A DNA stretch of 9,813 nt. Source: JADJNW01 sp964596135. Lineage in GTDB: Bacteria > Bacteroidota > Bacteroidia > Chitinophagales > Saprospiraceae. Location: assembly GCA_964596135.1 (NCBI GenBank), contig CAZQTF010000147.1:1-9813 (forward strand), in the 5' to 3' direction. Made by a program: the position numbers and the translations under genes. Position 1 is the stretch's first letter; every line of letters begins with the position of its first letter. Below are positions 1-5,866 of this stretch, piece by piece. The notes under the pieces are model-generated. The model worked only from the letters and a program-made list of their open reading frames with translations. It was not told the origin of the DNA and made no database searches.

Positions 1-63
1 AATGACAAGCTTGCTGCTGAAAAGAAAAAGGGACACAGTTTATTGAACTTATCCTTTGGATAA
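1..63 (+). CDS. possible C-terminal tail of an upstream gene, cut by the window edge
   Basis: Reading frame 1 is open from the first base and encodes NDKLAAEKKKGHSLLNLSFG followed by TAA. A Lys-rich stretch followed by a short hydrophobic end could be a genuine C-terminus, and the hairpins with a T-run further downstream (195-223) would suit the end of a plus-strand transcript. Twenty codons are too few to establish coding or to name a family. It could equally be non-coding flank. Confidence 0.3.
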   Translation, partial: NDKLAAEKKKGHSLLNLSFG

Positions 64-70
64 TCAAAAG

Positions 71-217
71 GTGCGATCTCTCTGAGGTCGAAATGCTATT
101 CTTAACTCTTTGCTACAAACCTATGACTTCTTACGAAATCCTAAAAGACCTTGGATGAGGTCTAATGTTTGTAGCATAAGTCAAATAACAGGATGTACGA
201 TTTCTCCAAAGTCGCAC
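71..217. repeat. cluster of imperfect hairpins and repeats (dispersed-repeat-like intergenic element)
   Basis: This stretch has no gene but is full of structure. Two copies of a related 20-mer, at 71-90 and 195-214, agree at 15 of 20 positions. Each copy can fold on itself: 74-80 pairs with 84-90 including one G-U pair, and 195-204 pairs with 208-217 with two mismatches. A third, shorter unit of the same kind is GACTTC-TTAC-GAAATC at 125-140. Between the outer copies, TGCTACAAAC (111-120) is the exact reverse complement of GTTTGTAGCA (167-176). Inside that pair AGACCT (146-151) and AGGTCT (158-163) form a perfect 6-bp stem with a 6-nt loop. Such nested decayed palindromes resemble dispersed intergenic repeats or a structured leader RNA. 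I do not recognise a named family. Confidence 0.6.
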
Positions 218-223
218 TTTTTT
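195..223 (+). terminator. possible intrinsic terminator (hairpin plus T6)
   Basis: The arms 195-204 and 208-217 pair around a 3-nt loop, with mismatches at 197/215 and 204/208 and one G-U pair. Six T residues follow directly at 218-223. It would end plus-strand transcription from the left, or act as an attenuator in the leader of the gene at 285. The stem is imperfect, so the assignment is tentative. Confidence 0.4.
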
Positions 224-284
224 ATCCATGACTCACTTTATATTGAAATTGATCCATTTATTATCTAACTACAAATTTTACACT

Positions 285-974
285 ATGGCGAAGGAATATT
301 ATCTGCCATCCAATGATGAAGAACGGGCTACCTGGCTCAACAATTTCGCGACCAAGCTGCCCAATTTTTCCGGTAAATACGGCATCCTGCCGGAAGAAGT
401 GATAGATATGCAGCAAAGCGCTGTTTATTTTGATGCCCTGATTAAATACAAAAATCAGGTATATGCGTATCAAAATGCAGTGACGGATTTTAAGAATGCC
501 ATTCGCAATGGCTTGAGCGCCGGTAGTACGCTACAACCCCTCACTCAGCCCATGATGATGCTACCCACTCCGGTAGAACCCGGCGTATTTGCCCGCGCCA
601 AAGCCATCGTCAACCGCATCAAAGCCAATCGCAACTATAGCGAAGCGGATGGGAGTGACTTGGGTATCATCGGCGCTGAAGTTACGACAGACATCAATGC
701 TGTAAAACCGGTTATCAGCCTTCGTTTGATCGGTGGCGGGCACCCCGAAATCGTATGGACGCGCCAGGGCATGGGCGCATTGGAAATCCAAAAAATGGGC
801 AGCGATGGAAAATGGTATTTGCTGGCAATTGATACCGTGCCTAATTATACGGATACGGAGCCGCTGCCGTCCGCCGGTCAGAGTGCCGTGTGGCAGTATC
901 GCGCTATTTACCGATTGAAGGATGAGCGCGTGGGGCAATGGAGTGATGTGGTTGCCATTACGGTGGCAGGTTAG
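285..974 (+). CDS. uncharacterised two-domain protein, helical N-terminal half and FnIII-like C-terminal half
   Basis: The product has 229 residues and I cannot assign a function. Residues 10-78 look mainly helical (for example the ATWLNNFATKL and ALIKYKNQVYAYQNAV stretches). A Pro/Met-rich linker spans about 82-102. A further basic helix lies at 102-118. The end, about 140-228, is beta-rich and finishes in WQYRAIYRL...VGQWSDVVAITV, typical of the last strands of a fibronectin type III fold. No signal peptide or membrane segment is visible, so it is probably cytoplasmic or a structural/adhesion-type protein. The frame is open upstream to an ATG at 228, but I chose the ATG at 285. The upstream extension is AT-rich, runs out of the hairpin element and encodes an atypical hydrophobic stretch. 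'MAKEYYLPSNDEE' is a natural start, with the A/T-rich, SD-less context common in Bacteroidota. From memory, similar proteins occur in Bacteroidota as hypotheticals. Confidence 0.75.
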   Translation: MAKEYYLPSNDEERATWLNNFATKLPNFSGKYGILPEEVIDMQQSAVYFDALIKYKNQVYAYQNAVTDFKNAIRNGLSAGSTLQPLTQPMMMLPTPVEPGVFARAKAIVNRIKANRNYSEADGSDLGIIGAEVTTDINAVKPVISLRLIGGGHPEIVWTRQGMGALEIQKMGSDGKWYLLAIDTVPNYTDTEPLPSAGQSAVWQYRAIYRLKDERVGQWSDVVAITVAG

Positions 975-993
975 GAAAGTAGCGATGGACTTC

Positions 994-1024
994 AGCCGCC
1001 GGATTGATGTAAGTTCCGGCGGCT
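994..1024. terminator. strong hairpin between convergent genes, without a T-tract
   Basis: AGCCGCCGGA (994-1003) and TCCGGCGGCT (1015-1024) form a perfect 10-bp GC-rich stem with an 11-nt loop. It lies 20 bp past the stop of the plus-strand gene and 19 bp past the stop of the minus-strand permease relic. That position suits a shared bidirectional transcript end. Neither strand has a proper T-run next to it, so it is at best a non-canonical terminator or an RNA 3'-end stabiliser. Confidence 0.45.
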
Positions 1025-1042
1025 AAAGTAATCGCCACAATA

Positions 1043-1198
1043 TTATTCACTTCGTAAGCTTTCCACCGGATTGGCTACCGCCGCGCGGACCACTTGCATA
1101 CTTACCGTGCCCAGCGACAGCCCCGCGATATTAATAAAACTAAATGTTTTGTAGCGCCAGAGATTGCGAATAGCAACTTTAAGATAGTTTTGCAACAT
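1043..1198 (-). pseudogene. MacB/FtsX-type ABC transporter permease, collapsed in frame to 51 codons
   Basis: On the minus strand an ATG at 1198 opens a 51-codon frame ending in TAA. Residues 1-30 (MLQNYLKVAIRNLWRYKTFS, then FINIAGLSLG) are the classic N-terminus of Bacteroidota MacB-like permeases. That is the amphipathic start that precedes the first transmembrane helix. Residues 31-51 (TVSMQVVRAAVANPVESLRSE) are the equally classic extreme C-terminus. The periplasmic domain and all transmembrane helices, several hundred residues in intact members, are missing. The frame is preserved across the junction, which points to one deletion joining near-start to near-end rather than gradual erosion. 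It lies downstream of the ATPase and adaptor genes of the same system, exactly where the permease gene is expected. The short peptide could still be translated but cannot transport. A deliberately small remnant with a new role is possible but unsupported. Confidence 0.75.
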
Positions 1199-1302
1199 AA
1201 TTCGGGTGATTTCTTTTTGTAAAAATAAATAACCGGAAAACCAGTATAAAAAATATCAAAAAAACTCCGATTACTCAATGTTTGTAAAATTCGGGTGATT
1301 TC
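1199..1302. repeat. 15-bp exact direct repeat flanking the segment upstream of the permease relic
   Basis: AATTCGGGTGATTTC occurs at 1199-1213 and again at 1288-1302, an 89-bp offset. On the minus strand both copies precede a possible start region and read EITRI in one frame: MEITRIL at the first, EITRI immediately before MLQNYLK at the second. This could be a small duplication made during the rearrangement that destroyed the permease. Confidence 0.6.
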
Positions 1303-1305
1303 CAT
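1211..1305 (-). pseudogene. possible degraded start of another permease copy
   Basis: From an ATG at 1305 the minus strand reads MEITRILQTLSNRSFF and then DIFYTGFPVIYFYKKK. This vaguely recalls the N-terminus of the other common Bacteroidota permease type, in which an 'E-I-x-Q-T-L-x-x-N-K/R' segment is followed by 'T-F-x-T-G/A-F-x-V'. The match needs a one-residue gap, and the frame then runs out of phase with the relic at 1198. The stretch is AT-rich and sits between the ATPase stop and the permease relic. I treat it as a weakly supported fossil; plain intergenic DNA is the alternative. Confidence 0.22.
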
Positions 1306-1320
1306 TACAAAAATGCTATC

Positions 1321-2010
1321 TTACATCAGAATATTTTCAGTAACCACTTGCCCGTCGAGCATGCGCACGATGCGCGATGCAAACTTCGCATCATGCTCCG
1401 AATGCGTCACCATGACCACTGTGGTGCCTTGTTCATTCAACTCGGTGAGTAAACCCATTACTTCGTTGCCATTACTGGAGTCAAGGTTTCCCGTTGGTTC
1501 GTCTGCCAGAATTAATTTTGGATTATTAACCACAGCGCGCGCTACGGCTACACGTTGCTGCTGACCACCGGATAGTTGCTGCGGGAAGTGATTGCGCCGA
1601 TGCATGATCTGCATTTTTTCCAGCACTTTTTCCACGCGGTCTTTGCGTTCGGAGGCTTTCACGCCCACGTACAACAGCGGTAATTCCACATTTTCGAATA
1701 CCGTCAGTTCGTCAATCAGGTTAAAACTCTGAAAGACAAAGCCGATATTGTTTTTGCGCAATTGAGCACGGCGGCGCTCATTAAAATGGGCTACTTCTGT
1801 TCCATCGAATTTGTAGCTGCCGCCATCCGGTTCATCAATCAACCCCAGAATATTGAGCAAAGTAGATTTGCTGCAGCCCGAAGGTCCCATGATAGCAACG
1901 AACTCAGCCGGATGGACCACCAGCGCTACCTTGTTCAGCGCCATCGTTTCCACTTCCGTAGTGCGATACACCTTTTCCAGGTCTTTCATGTCAATCAAAG
2001 CTGGCATCAT
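1321..2010 (-). CDS. MacB-type ABC transporter ATP-binding protein with altered Walker A
   Basis: This is a 229-residue cytoplasmic ATPase of the LolD/MacB family, which powers FtsX-like permeases for export of drugs, peptides or lipoproteins. Visible motifs are the A-loop region around Y15, Walker A at 42-49, Q-loop Q94, signature LSGGQ 146-150, Walker B LILADEP 166-172, D-loop NLDS 175-178 and switch H203. Length is normal and there is no frameshift. The Walker A reads GPSGCSKS: the glycine before the catalytic lysine is Ser47, encoded by AGC at 1872-1870, one base from GGC. That position is nearly invariant in P-loop ATPases, so activity may be impaired. The gene lies 194 bp downstream of the adaptor, with an intrinsic terminator in the gap, and just upstream of the collapsed permease. 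Two adjacent ATGs (2010, 2007) are possible starts. The family call is secure; whether it still works is doubtful. Confidence 0.93.
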   Translation of the reverse strand: MMPALIDMKDLEKVYRTTEVETMALNKVALVVHPAEFVAIMGPSGCSKSTLLNILGLIDEPDGGSYKFDGTEVAHFNERRRAQLRKNNIGFVFQSFNLIDELTVFENVELPLLYVGVKASERKDRVEKVLEKMQIMHRRNHFPQQLSGGQQQRVAVARAVVNNPKLILADEPTGNLDSSNGNEVMGLLTELNEQGTTVVMVTHSEHDAKFASRIVRMLDGQVVTENILM

Positions 2011-2046
2011 ATTTTATTTATTTTTCGAATAAATGGATTAGTCGGT

Positions 2047-2080
2047 AAAAAAGGGATAGTGGTTTCAACCCCATTATCCC
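2047..2080 (-). terminator. intrinsic terminator between adaptor and ATPase genes
   Basis: On the minus strand, arm 2080-2071 pairs with arm 2062-2053: ten pairs including one G-U, with an 8-nt loop. Six U residues follow directly, from the complement of A2047-A2052. This is a textbook rho-independent terminator, lying 125 bp past the adaptor stop and 36 bp before the ATPase start. It would uncouple or attenuate ATPase transcription relative to the adaptor. The remaining part of the 2011-2204 gap shows no clear promoter. Confidence 0.7.
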
Positions 2081-2204
2081 ATCCTTCAATTAAGAAAAAA
2101 ACAATTCAACAATCTTTCTTTTGTCTGTCCTTGTCACCTGCTTTTATATGCAAGGGGCTAAGTGAAATTTTTCCATGTTAGAGATTCCCGCTCCGAATGC
2201 GATG

Positions 2205-3467
2205 CTATTTCTGTTCTTCTCGAATGATCAGTTCCTGCATATCGCCATAATTTTTGTAGTTGGAGGTTACAACCTGCTCCCCTTCCTGCAAGCCGCCGAT
2301 TACTTCGTAAAAATCAGGATTTTGGCGCCCCAGCTGAATATCCACCCGATAAGCTTTATTGCCGGATGGATCTACTTTAAAAACCCAATTGCCACCGGTC
2401 TGCTGGTAAAACCCCCCGCGAGGCAGTAGCAGCGCGGTTGTTTCATCGCTCAAGGCGAGGCGGATTTGCAGCGTCTGTCCACGGCGAATGCCTTCCGGCA
2501 CTGCGCCGACAAACTCCATATCTACCTGAAAACGGCCATTGGTCACCTGCGAATAGATTTTTTTCACAATGAGTTGATAGGTCTTACCACTAAAAGTGAA
2601 TTCCCCCTGCAAGCCTGTAAAAATCCTGGAAATGTAGTGCTCGTCAATATCTGTCTGTACTTTGAATCCACTGAGCACATCAATCTGCCCGATGCGGGTG
2701 CCCGGCGTAATGGATTGACCGTATTCGGCGTTAAGGGAGGTGAGCTGCCCTTCTACCGGCGCGCGCACCGTCAGATCTTCTGATTTTTTGCGCATGATGC
2801 CCAGCGCCACCTGTGTGCGGCTGATGGATTCCTGCATTTGCCGAATTTGCTGGGCAAAGGTGATGGAATCCTGGCGCAACTGCTGCTCGGTGAGTTTCTT
2901 GCGGCGAACCTGATAGTCGTGGTTGTTTTTGGAAGAAAGATAATCCTGCTCAGAAATGACTTTTTGTGCAAATAATTCTTTGTTCAGATCATAAATCCGT
3001 TTGGCTTCGGCGAGCGCATTGTCCACATCTGCTAATTGGTTTTGCAAACGAATGGTGTTTTGTTCCGCCAGATTTCGGGTGTTTTGCATATTGGTAATAA
3101 GGTCATACACGGCGGTTTCACGATTGACCAAGTCCAGTTCAAGGTCAGTATTTGATAGTCGAATGATCGGATCGTTTTGTTTCATCATAGCACCATCTTC
3201 CACATATTTTTCCTCCACTCTGCCACCTTCAAGGGCATCGAGATAAATGGTGGTAATGGGCATCACAATACCGTTCACCGGAATAAATTCTCTGAATACA
3301 CCGCGTTTTACTTCGCTAATGGTAATGCGTTCTGCCTGCACATTCAGGCGGGATTTGCCATTAGTCCTGATATAGCTCGCGGCAATCAGTGCAACCAGTG
3401 CTAAACCTCCTCCTATCATCAAGATTCGACGGGCTGTCCAAAATTTCTTTTCGATCTTTCTATCCAC
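2205..3467 (-). CDS. periplasmic adaptor (membrane fusion protein, HlyD/MacA type) of an ABC efflux system
   Basis: This 420-residue protein links an inner-membrane permease to an outer-membrane channel. It has a basic N-terminus followed by one transmembrane anchor (about 14-33) and no lipobox cysteine. The first biotinyl-lipoyl half lies at about 72-107 (LEGGRVEEKYVEDGAMM), and a long coiled coil at about 108-230. The second lipoyl half is at about 233-262 (VRAPVEGQLTSL...GQSITPGTRIGQI), a beta-barrel at about 266-340 and a membrane-proximal domain at about 345-415. Length and order are normal for MacA-like adaptors, and no damage is seen. The annotated start is GTG at 3467; no in-frame ATG lies near it and the next Met (17) would cut into the membrane anchor. 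A -7 match at 3526-3533 supports transcription from just upstream. It heads an operon whose ATPase is altered and whose permease is lost, so it is probably an orphan or works with another permease. Confidence 0.92.
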   Translation of the reverse strand: MDRKIEKKFWTARRILMIGGGLALVALIAASYIRTNGKSRLNVQAERITISEVKRGVFREFIPVNGIVMPITTIYLDALEGGRVEEKYVEDGAMMKQNDPIIRLSNTDLELDLVNRETAVYDLITNMQNTRNLAEQNTIRLQNQLADVDNALAEAKRIYDLNKELFAQKVISEQDYLSSKNNHDYQVRRKKLTEQQLRQDSITFAQQIRQMQESISRTQVALGIMRKKSEDLTVRAPVEGQLTSLNAEYGQSITPGTRIGQIDVLSGFKVQTDIDEHYISRIFTGLQGEFTFSGKTYQLIVKKIYSQVTNGRFQVDMEFVGAVPEGIRRGQTLQIRLALSDETTALLLPRGGFYQQTGGNWVFKVDPSGNKAYRVDIQLGRQNPDFYEVIGGLQEGEQVVTSNYKNYGDMQELIIREEQK

Positions 3468-3525
3468 AACGGTACATTTTATTTTTACAATGTTCGATCT
3501 GAATTTTCTATCGAAAAGAGTATGC

Positions 3526-3533
3526 CAAAAATA
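3526..3533 (-). promoter_or_regulatory. putative -7 promoter element for the adaptor gene
   Basis: The minus strand reads TATTTTTG, an exact match to the Bacteroidota -7 consensus TAnnTTTG, about 60 bp before the GTG start at 3467. No convincing TTG -33 element is seen at the usual distance. The AT-rich surroundings make a chance match possible. Confidence 0.4.
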
Positions 3534-3576
3534 TATAAAACTGAAAACCAGTACTTTAAATCAGGAGAATATTTTG

Positions 3577-3599
3577 AAGTGTGCGATTTTGACACACTT
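3577..3599. promoter_or_regulatory. possible operator: 7-bp inverted repeat upstream of the efflux genes
   Basis: AAGTGTG (3577-3583) and CACACTT (3593-3599) form a perfect inverted repeat with a 9-nt spacer, about 45 bp upstream of the putative -7 element. The dyad symmetry and location suit a dimeric transcription factor site. No regulator gene is adjacent, so the binding protein is unknown. Confidence 0.35.
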
Positions 3600-3637
3600 G
3601 GTGTACGAAGCCGTGACAGATCAGACACTGGATAAGG

Positions 3638-3669
3638 AAAACTGTGCCACACTCAAAAGTGCAGCACAG
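3638..3669 (-). terminator. terminator of the S9 peptidase gene
   Basis: On the minus strand CTGTGCTGCAC (3669-3659) pairs with GTGTGGCACAG (3652-3642) at 9 of 11 positions around the loop TTTTGA. Four Ts then C follow at 3641-3638. It begins 10 bp past the peptidase stop codon. The internal mismatch and short T-run make it moderate rather than strong. Confidence 0.5.
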
Positions 3670-3678
3670 CTTGTAAGT

Positions 3679-5763
3679 TTAAGGCTTTTTATTCATCAGC
3701 ATTCGGTCAAAAAAATCGGCTGTTGCTTTATAAGCCGCGAGCCAATTTTTGTGCAACAGAAAACCATGCACTTCGTCCGGGAAAATGAGTTGTTCAAAAT
3801 AAACGCCCTGCCGGCGCAGGGACTCGGCAATATCAACCGTTTCGCTGAAAGGCACATTCCGGTCGTCGTCTCCATGAATGAGCAAAACCGGCGAACGCCA
3901 TCCATTCAAATAAGCCATCGGCGAGGATTCAAAAGCGCGGCGCGCCACCTGCTCCATTTTTTCAGGATTATAGCCTGGCGCAAAGTTGCGAATGACCACA
4001 TTCCAGTCGTGTACGCCATGTAAATCTACGCCTGCGGCAAACAAATCCGAAGCTTTCGCCAAACCCAACGCCGTGAGATAACCACCATAGGAACCGCCCC
4101 ACAAGCCAATCTTCGCGGCGTCCACATCGCTGCGGCTACGCAGATATAAGCCTGCCCCCAGCACATCGTTGAACTCACTCGCACCATTGGCGCCATAATT
4201 CAATGCTTCCCGGAATTCCATACCATAACCGATACCGCTGCGGTAATTCACCGCCATTACGATATAACCTTTGCTGGCAAGGTATTGATTCATTGCGTAA
4301 GCGTTATGATAATAACCACGATCGTGGAAACCCAGGTACATCTGCCGCCGCGAACCGCCATGGAAAAAGAGCAACGCCGGGCGCTTTTCGCCAGGCTTCA
4401 TATTTTTAGGTTTGAATAACTGGCAATTGATTTTCATGCCATCTGCGGCAGAAATAACAACTTGCTCCGGTTCTACCAATTGCGCACTCGGAAAATCTTT
4501 GGGCAACGTTCCCGGCGCTAACGGGCGAATTTCCCCCTTACCATTCAAATACGCTGCAAACGCTGGTTGTGTCGCTGTGGAAGCCAAAAACGCCACTGTG
4601 CCATCCGCCGCTACCGTCGGAAGCCATTGAATGCTCTCACCCGCTGTTAATGCCTGCGGTTTACCGCCCGCAATGTCCACTTTCCAGATATGTTGCCGGT
4701 CAATATCATCCTGATTGGACGAGTATATCATGGATTTTTGATCGGGCGACATGGTTACATACTGCACTTCAAAATTGCCGGGCGTCAATAAACGTGCATT
4801 GCCGCCATTGGCAGCCACTGCATACAAATGCAACCAACCATCGCCTTCCCAGGGGAATACGATCTGATCATCAGCCCCCCAAAATAGTTGATTCTTGGCT
4901 GAGATATTCCAGAAATTGCTGCCTCGACCCGGCTTTGCCCGCCAGATTTCTTTGGTTTGGTTGTTCGTAAAATCATGCACCATGATTGCCCAGGGCAAAC
5001 CTTCCCGTTTTTCAATAAAAGGCAGGTTTTGCTTTTGATTCGGAATACGCAGAAAGGCAATCCGTTTGCCATCAGGCGACCATAAGGGGCTGCCATCACG
5101 GTCAACGCTTGGATTTAGGTATTGAATTTCTTTTTTAGCAATATCATAAATTCCCAGAAAAACATGATCCCCGCGACCACTCGTAAAAGCGAGTTGGCTG
5201 CCGTCGGGCGACCAGCGCAGATTTCCCGCACTGCCGCGAATAGAAAAAAACGGCTCTGCCCCGGCTTCGCCATCGGTTCCGGCAATCCATACCTGCCCTT
5301 TTTTGATAAAAGCCAATTGTTTGCCGTTGGGCGAGAAGGTCGGCGAAGTGCCTTCGCTTAATAATTTTGGCATCTCTCCGGCAAATGGAATCAAGTAAAT
5401 TTCCTGCTTCGCCCCATCGGGGTCGCTCGTCGGATTGGGAATTTCGCCCTGCCGATTCGTGCTGCCACCGCGCACGTAAGCAATCGTATTTCCATCCGGT
5501 GAGAATTCAATCGCAGCAATTTCCTGTCCGTTGTCTTCCTCGTATGTCGTCAATTGTTTCCCGCTGAAATTCGGACCTTCAGCTACCCAGACATTGCGCC
5601 TGCCCTCGCGATTTTGCGCCCAGGCAAAGCGAGCTCCTTGCGGTGCCGCCACTAAATGTTCGGGAAATGGGCTGCTCATAACCTGTTCTATCGTGAAAGA
5701 TTGTGCAAAAATTAAGCTTTGCAGGAGTAATGTGCAACTCAGAATTAAATAGCGTTTTTTCAT
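3679..5763 (-). CDS. exported S9 family serine peptidase (prolyl oligopeptidase / acylaminoacyl-peptidase type)
   Basis: This 694-residue protein cleaves short peptides, probably in the periplasm. MKKRYLILSCTLLLQSLIFA is a signal peptide ending at about residue 20 (FAQ-S). Residues 30-420 form a beta-propeller of TolB/PD40-type repeats, visible as recurring 'FSPDGNTIAY', 'FSPNGKQLAF', 'WSPDGSQLAF' and 'WSPDGKRIAF'. Residues 435-690 are the alpha/beta-hydrolase domain. Its triad can be read directly: Ser558 in GGSYGGY, Asp634 in IHGDDDRNVP and His666 in DEVHGF. The oxyanion region is near FFHGGSRRQMY (466-476). Length is normal and no key residue is missing. The start is the ATG at 5763, which gives the complete signal peptide. 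It lies 103 bp downstream of the deformylase gene with its own possible promoter, and ends in a hairpin before the efflux genes. It is probably a single-gene unit for peptide scavenging. The exact subfamily (DPP IV-like or acylaminoacyl-peptidase) cannot be settled by eye. Confidence 0.95.
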   Translation of the reverse strand: MKKRYLILSCTLLLQSLIFAQSFTIEQVMSSPFPEHLVAAPQGARFAWAQNREGRRNVWVAEGPNFSGKQLTTYEEDNGQEIAAIEFSPDGNTIAYVRGGSTNRQGEIPNPTSDPDGAKQEIYLIPFAGEMPKLLSEGTSPTFSPNGKQLAFIKKGQVWIAGTDGEAGAEPFFSIRGSAGNLRWSPDGSQLAFTSGRGDHVFLGIYDIAKKEIQYLNPSVDRDGSPLWSPDGKRIAFLRIPNQKQNLPFIEKREGLPWAIMVHDFTNNQTKEIWRAKPGRGSNFWNISAKNQLFWGADDQIVFPWEGDGWLHLYAVAANGGNARLLTPGNFEVQYVTMSPDQKSMIYSSNQDDIDRQHIWKVDIAGGKPQALTAGESIQWLPTVAADGTVAFLASTATQPAFAAYLNGKGEIRPLAPGTLPKDFPSAQLVEPEQVVISAADGMKINCQLFKPKNMKPGEKRPALLFFHGGSRRQMYLGFHDRGYYHNAYAMNQYLASKGYIVMAVNYRSGIGYGMEFREALNYGANGASEFNDVLGAGLYLRSRSDVDAAKIGLWGGSYGGYLTALGLAKASDLFAAGVDLHGVHDWNVVIRNFAPGYNPEKMEQVARRAFESSPMAYLNGWRSPVLLIHGDDDRNVPFSETVDIAESLRRQGVYFEQLIFPDEVHGFLLHKNWLAAYKATADFFDRMLMNKKP

Positions 5764-5832
5764 GTTTTAGGTGTTTAGAAATATTTAGAAAGTGAAGAGG
5801 GTTTAGGAAGTTCAGTATAATGAAATGATGTG

Positions 5833-5860
5833 TGAAAGTAAACCTGCTAAACCGCTTCAA
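5833..5860 (-). promoter_or_regulatory. weak candidate promoter for the S9 peptidase gene
   Basis: On the minus strand a TTG (5860-5858) is followed after 17 nt by TACTTTCA (5840-5833), one base short of TAnnTTTG. It lies about 70 bp upstream of the peptidase ATG and just after the deformylase stop. One mismatch in an AT-rich region keeps confidence low. Confidence 0.25.
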
Positions 5861-5866
5861 TTCTTT

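Noticed and set aside
71..217. CRISPR array
   Set aside because: Only two to three imperfect, palindromic units are present, with unequal spacing and no uniform spacers or cas genes.
228..284. ATG at 228 as the start of the FnIII-like gene
   Set aside because: It starts 5 nt after the T-run of the hairpin and adds a low-complexity AT-rich extension that looks non-coding.
1102..1305. 67-codon minus-strand open frame as an intact small gene
   Set aside because: Its second half reads the permease relic out of frame, so it is not one gene. Only its first part is kept, as a weak fossil.
1762..2181. 139-codon plus-strand open frame
   Set aside because: It is antisense to the ABC ATPase and crosses the terminator region. 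The composition looks like a mirror of the real gene.
3640..3655. sigma-54-like TGGCAC box on the minus strand
   Set aside because: There is no GC dinucleotide at the required -12 distance. The bases are better explained as the arm of the peptidase terminator hairpin.
3490..4023. 177-codon plus-strand open frame
   Set aside because: It lies mostly antisense to the S9 peptidase, whose motifs and full length are unambiguous. Its translation resembles no family and its start is in intergenic DNA.
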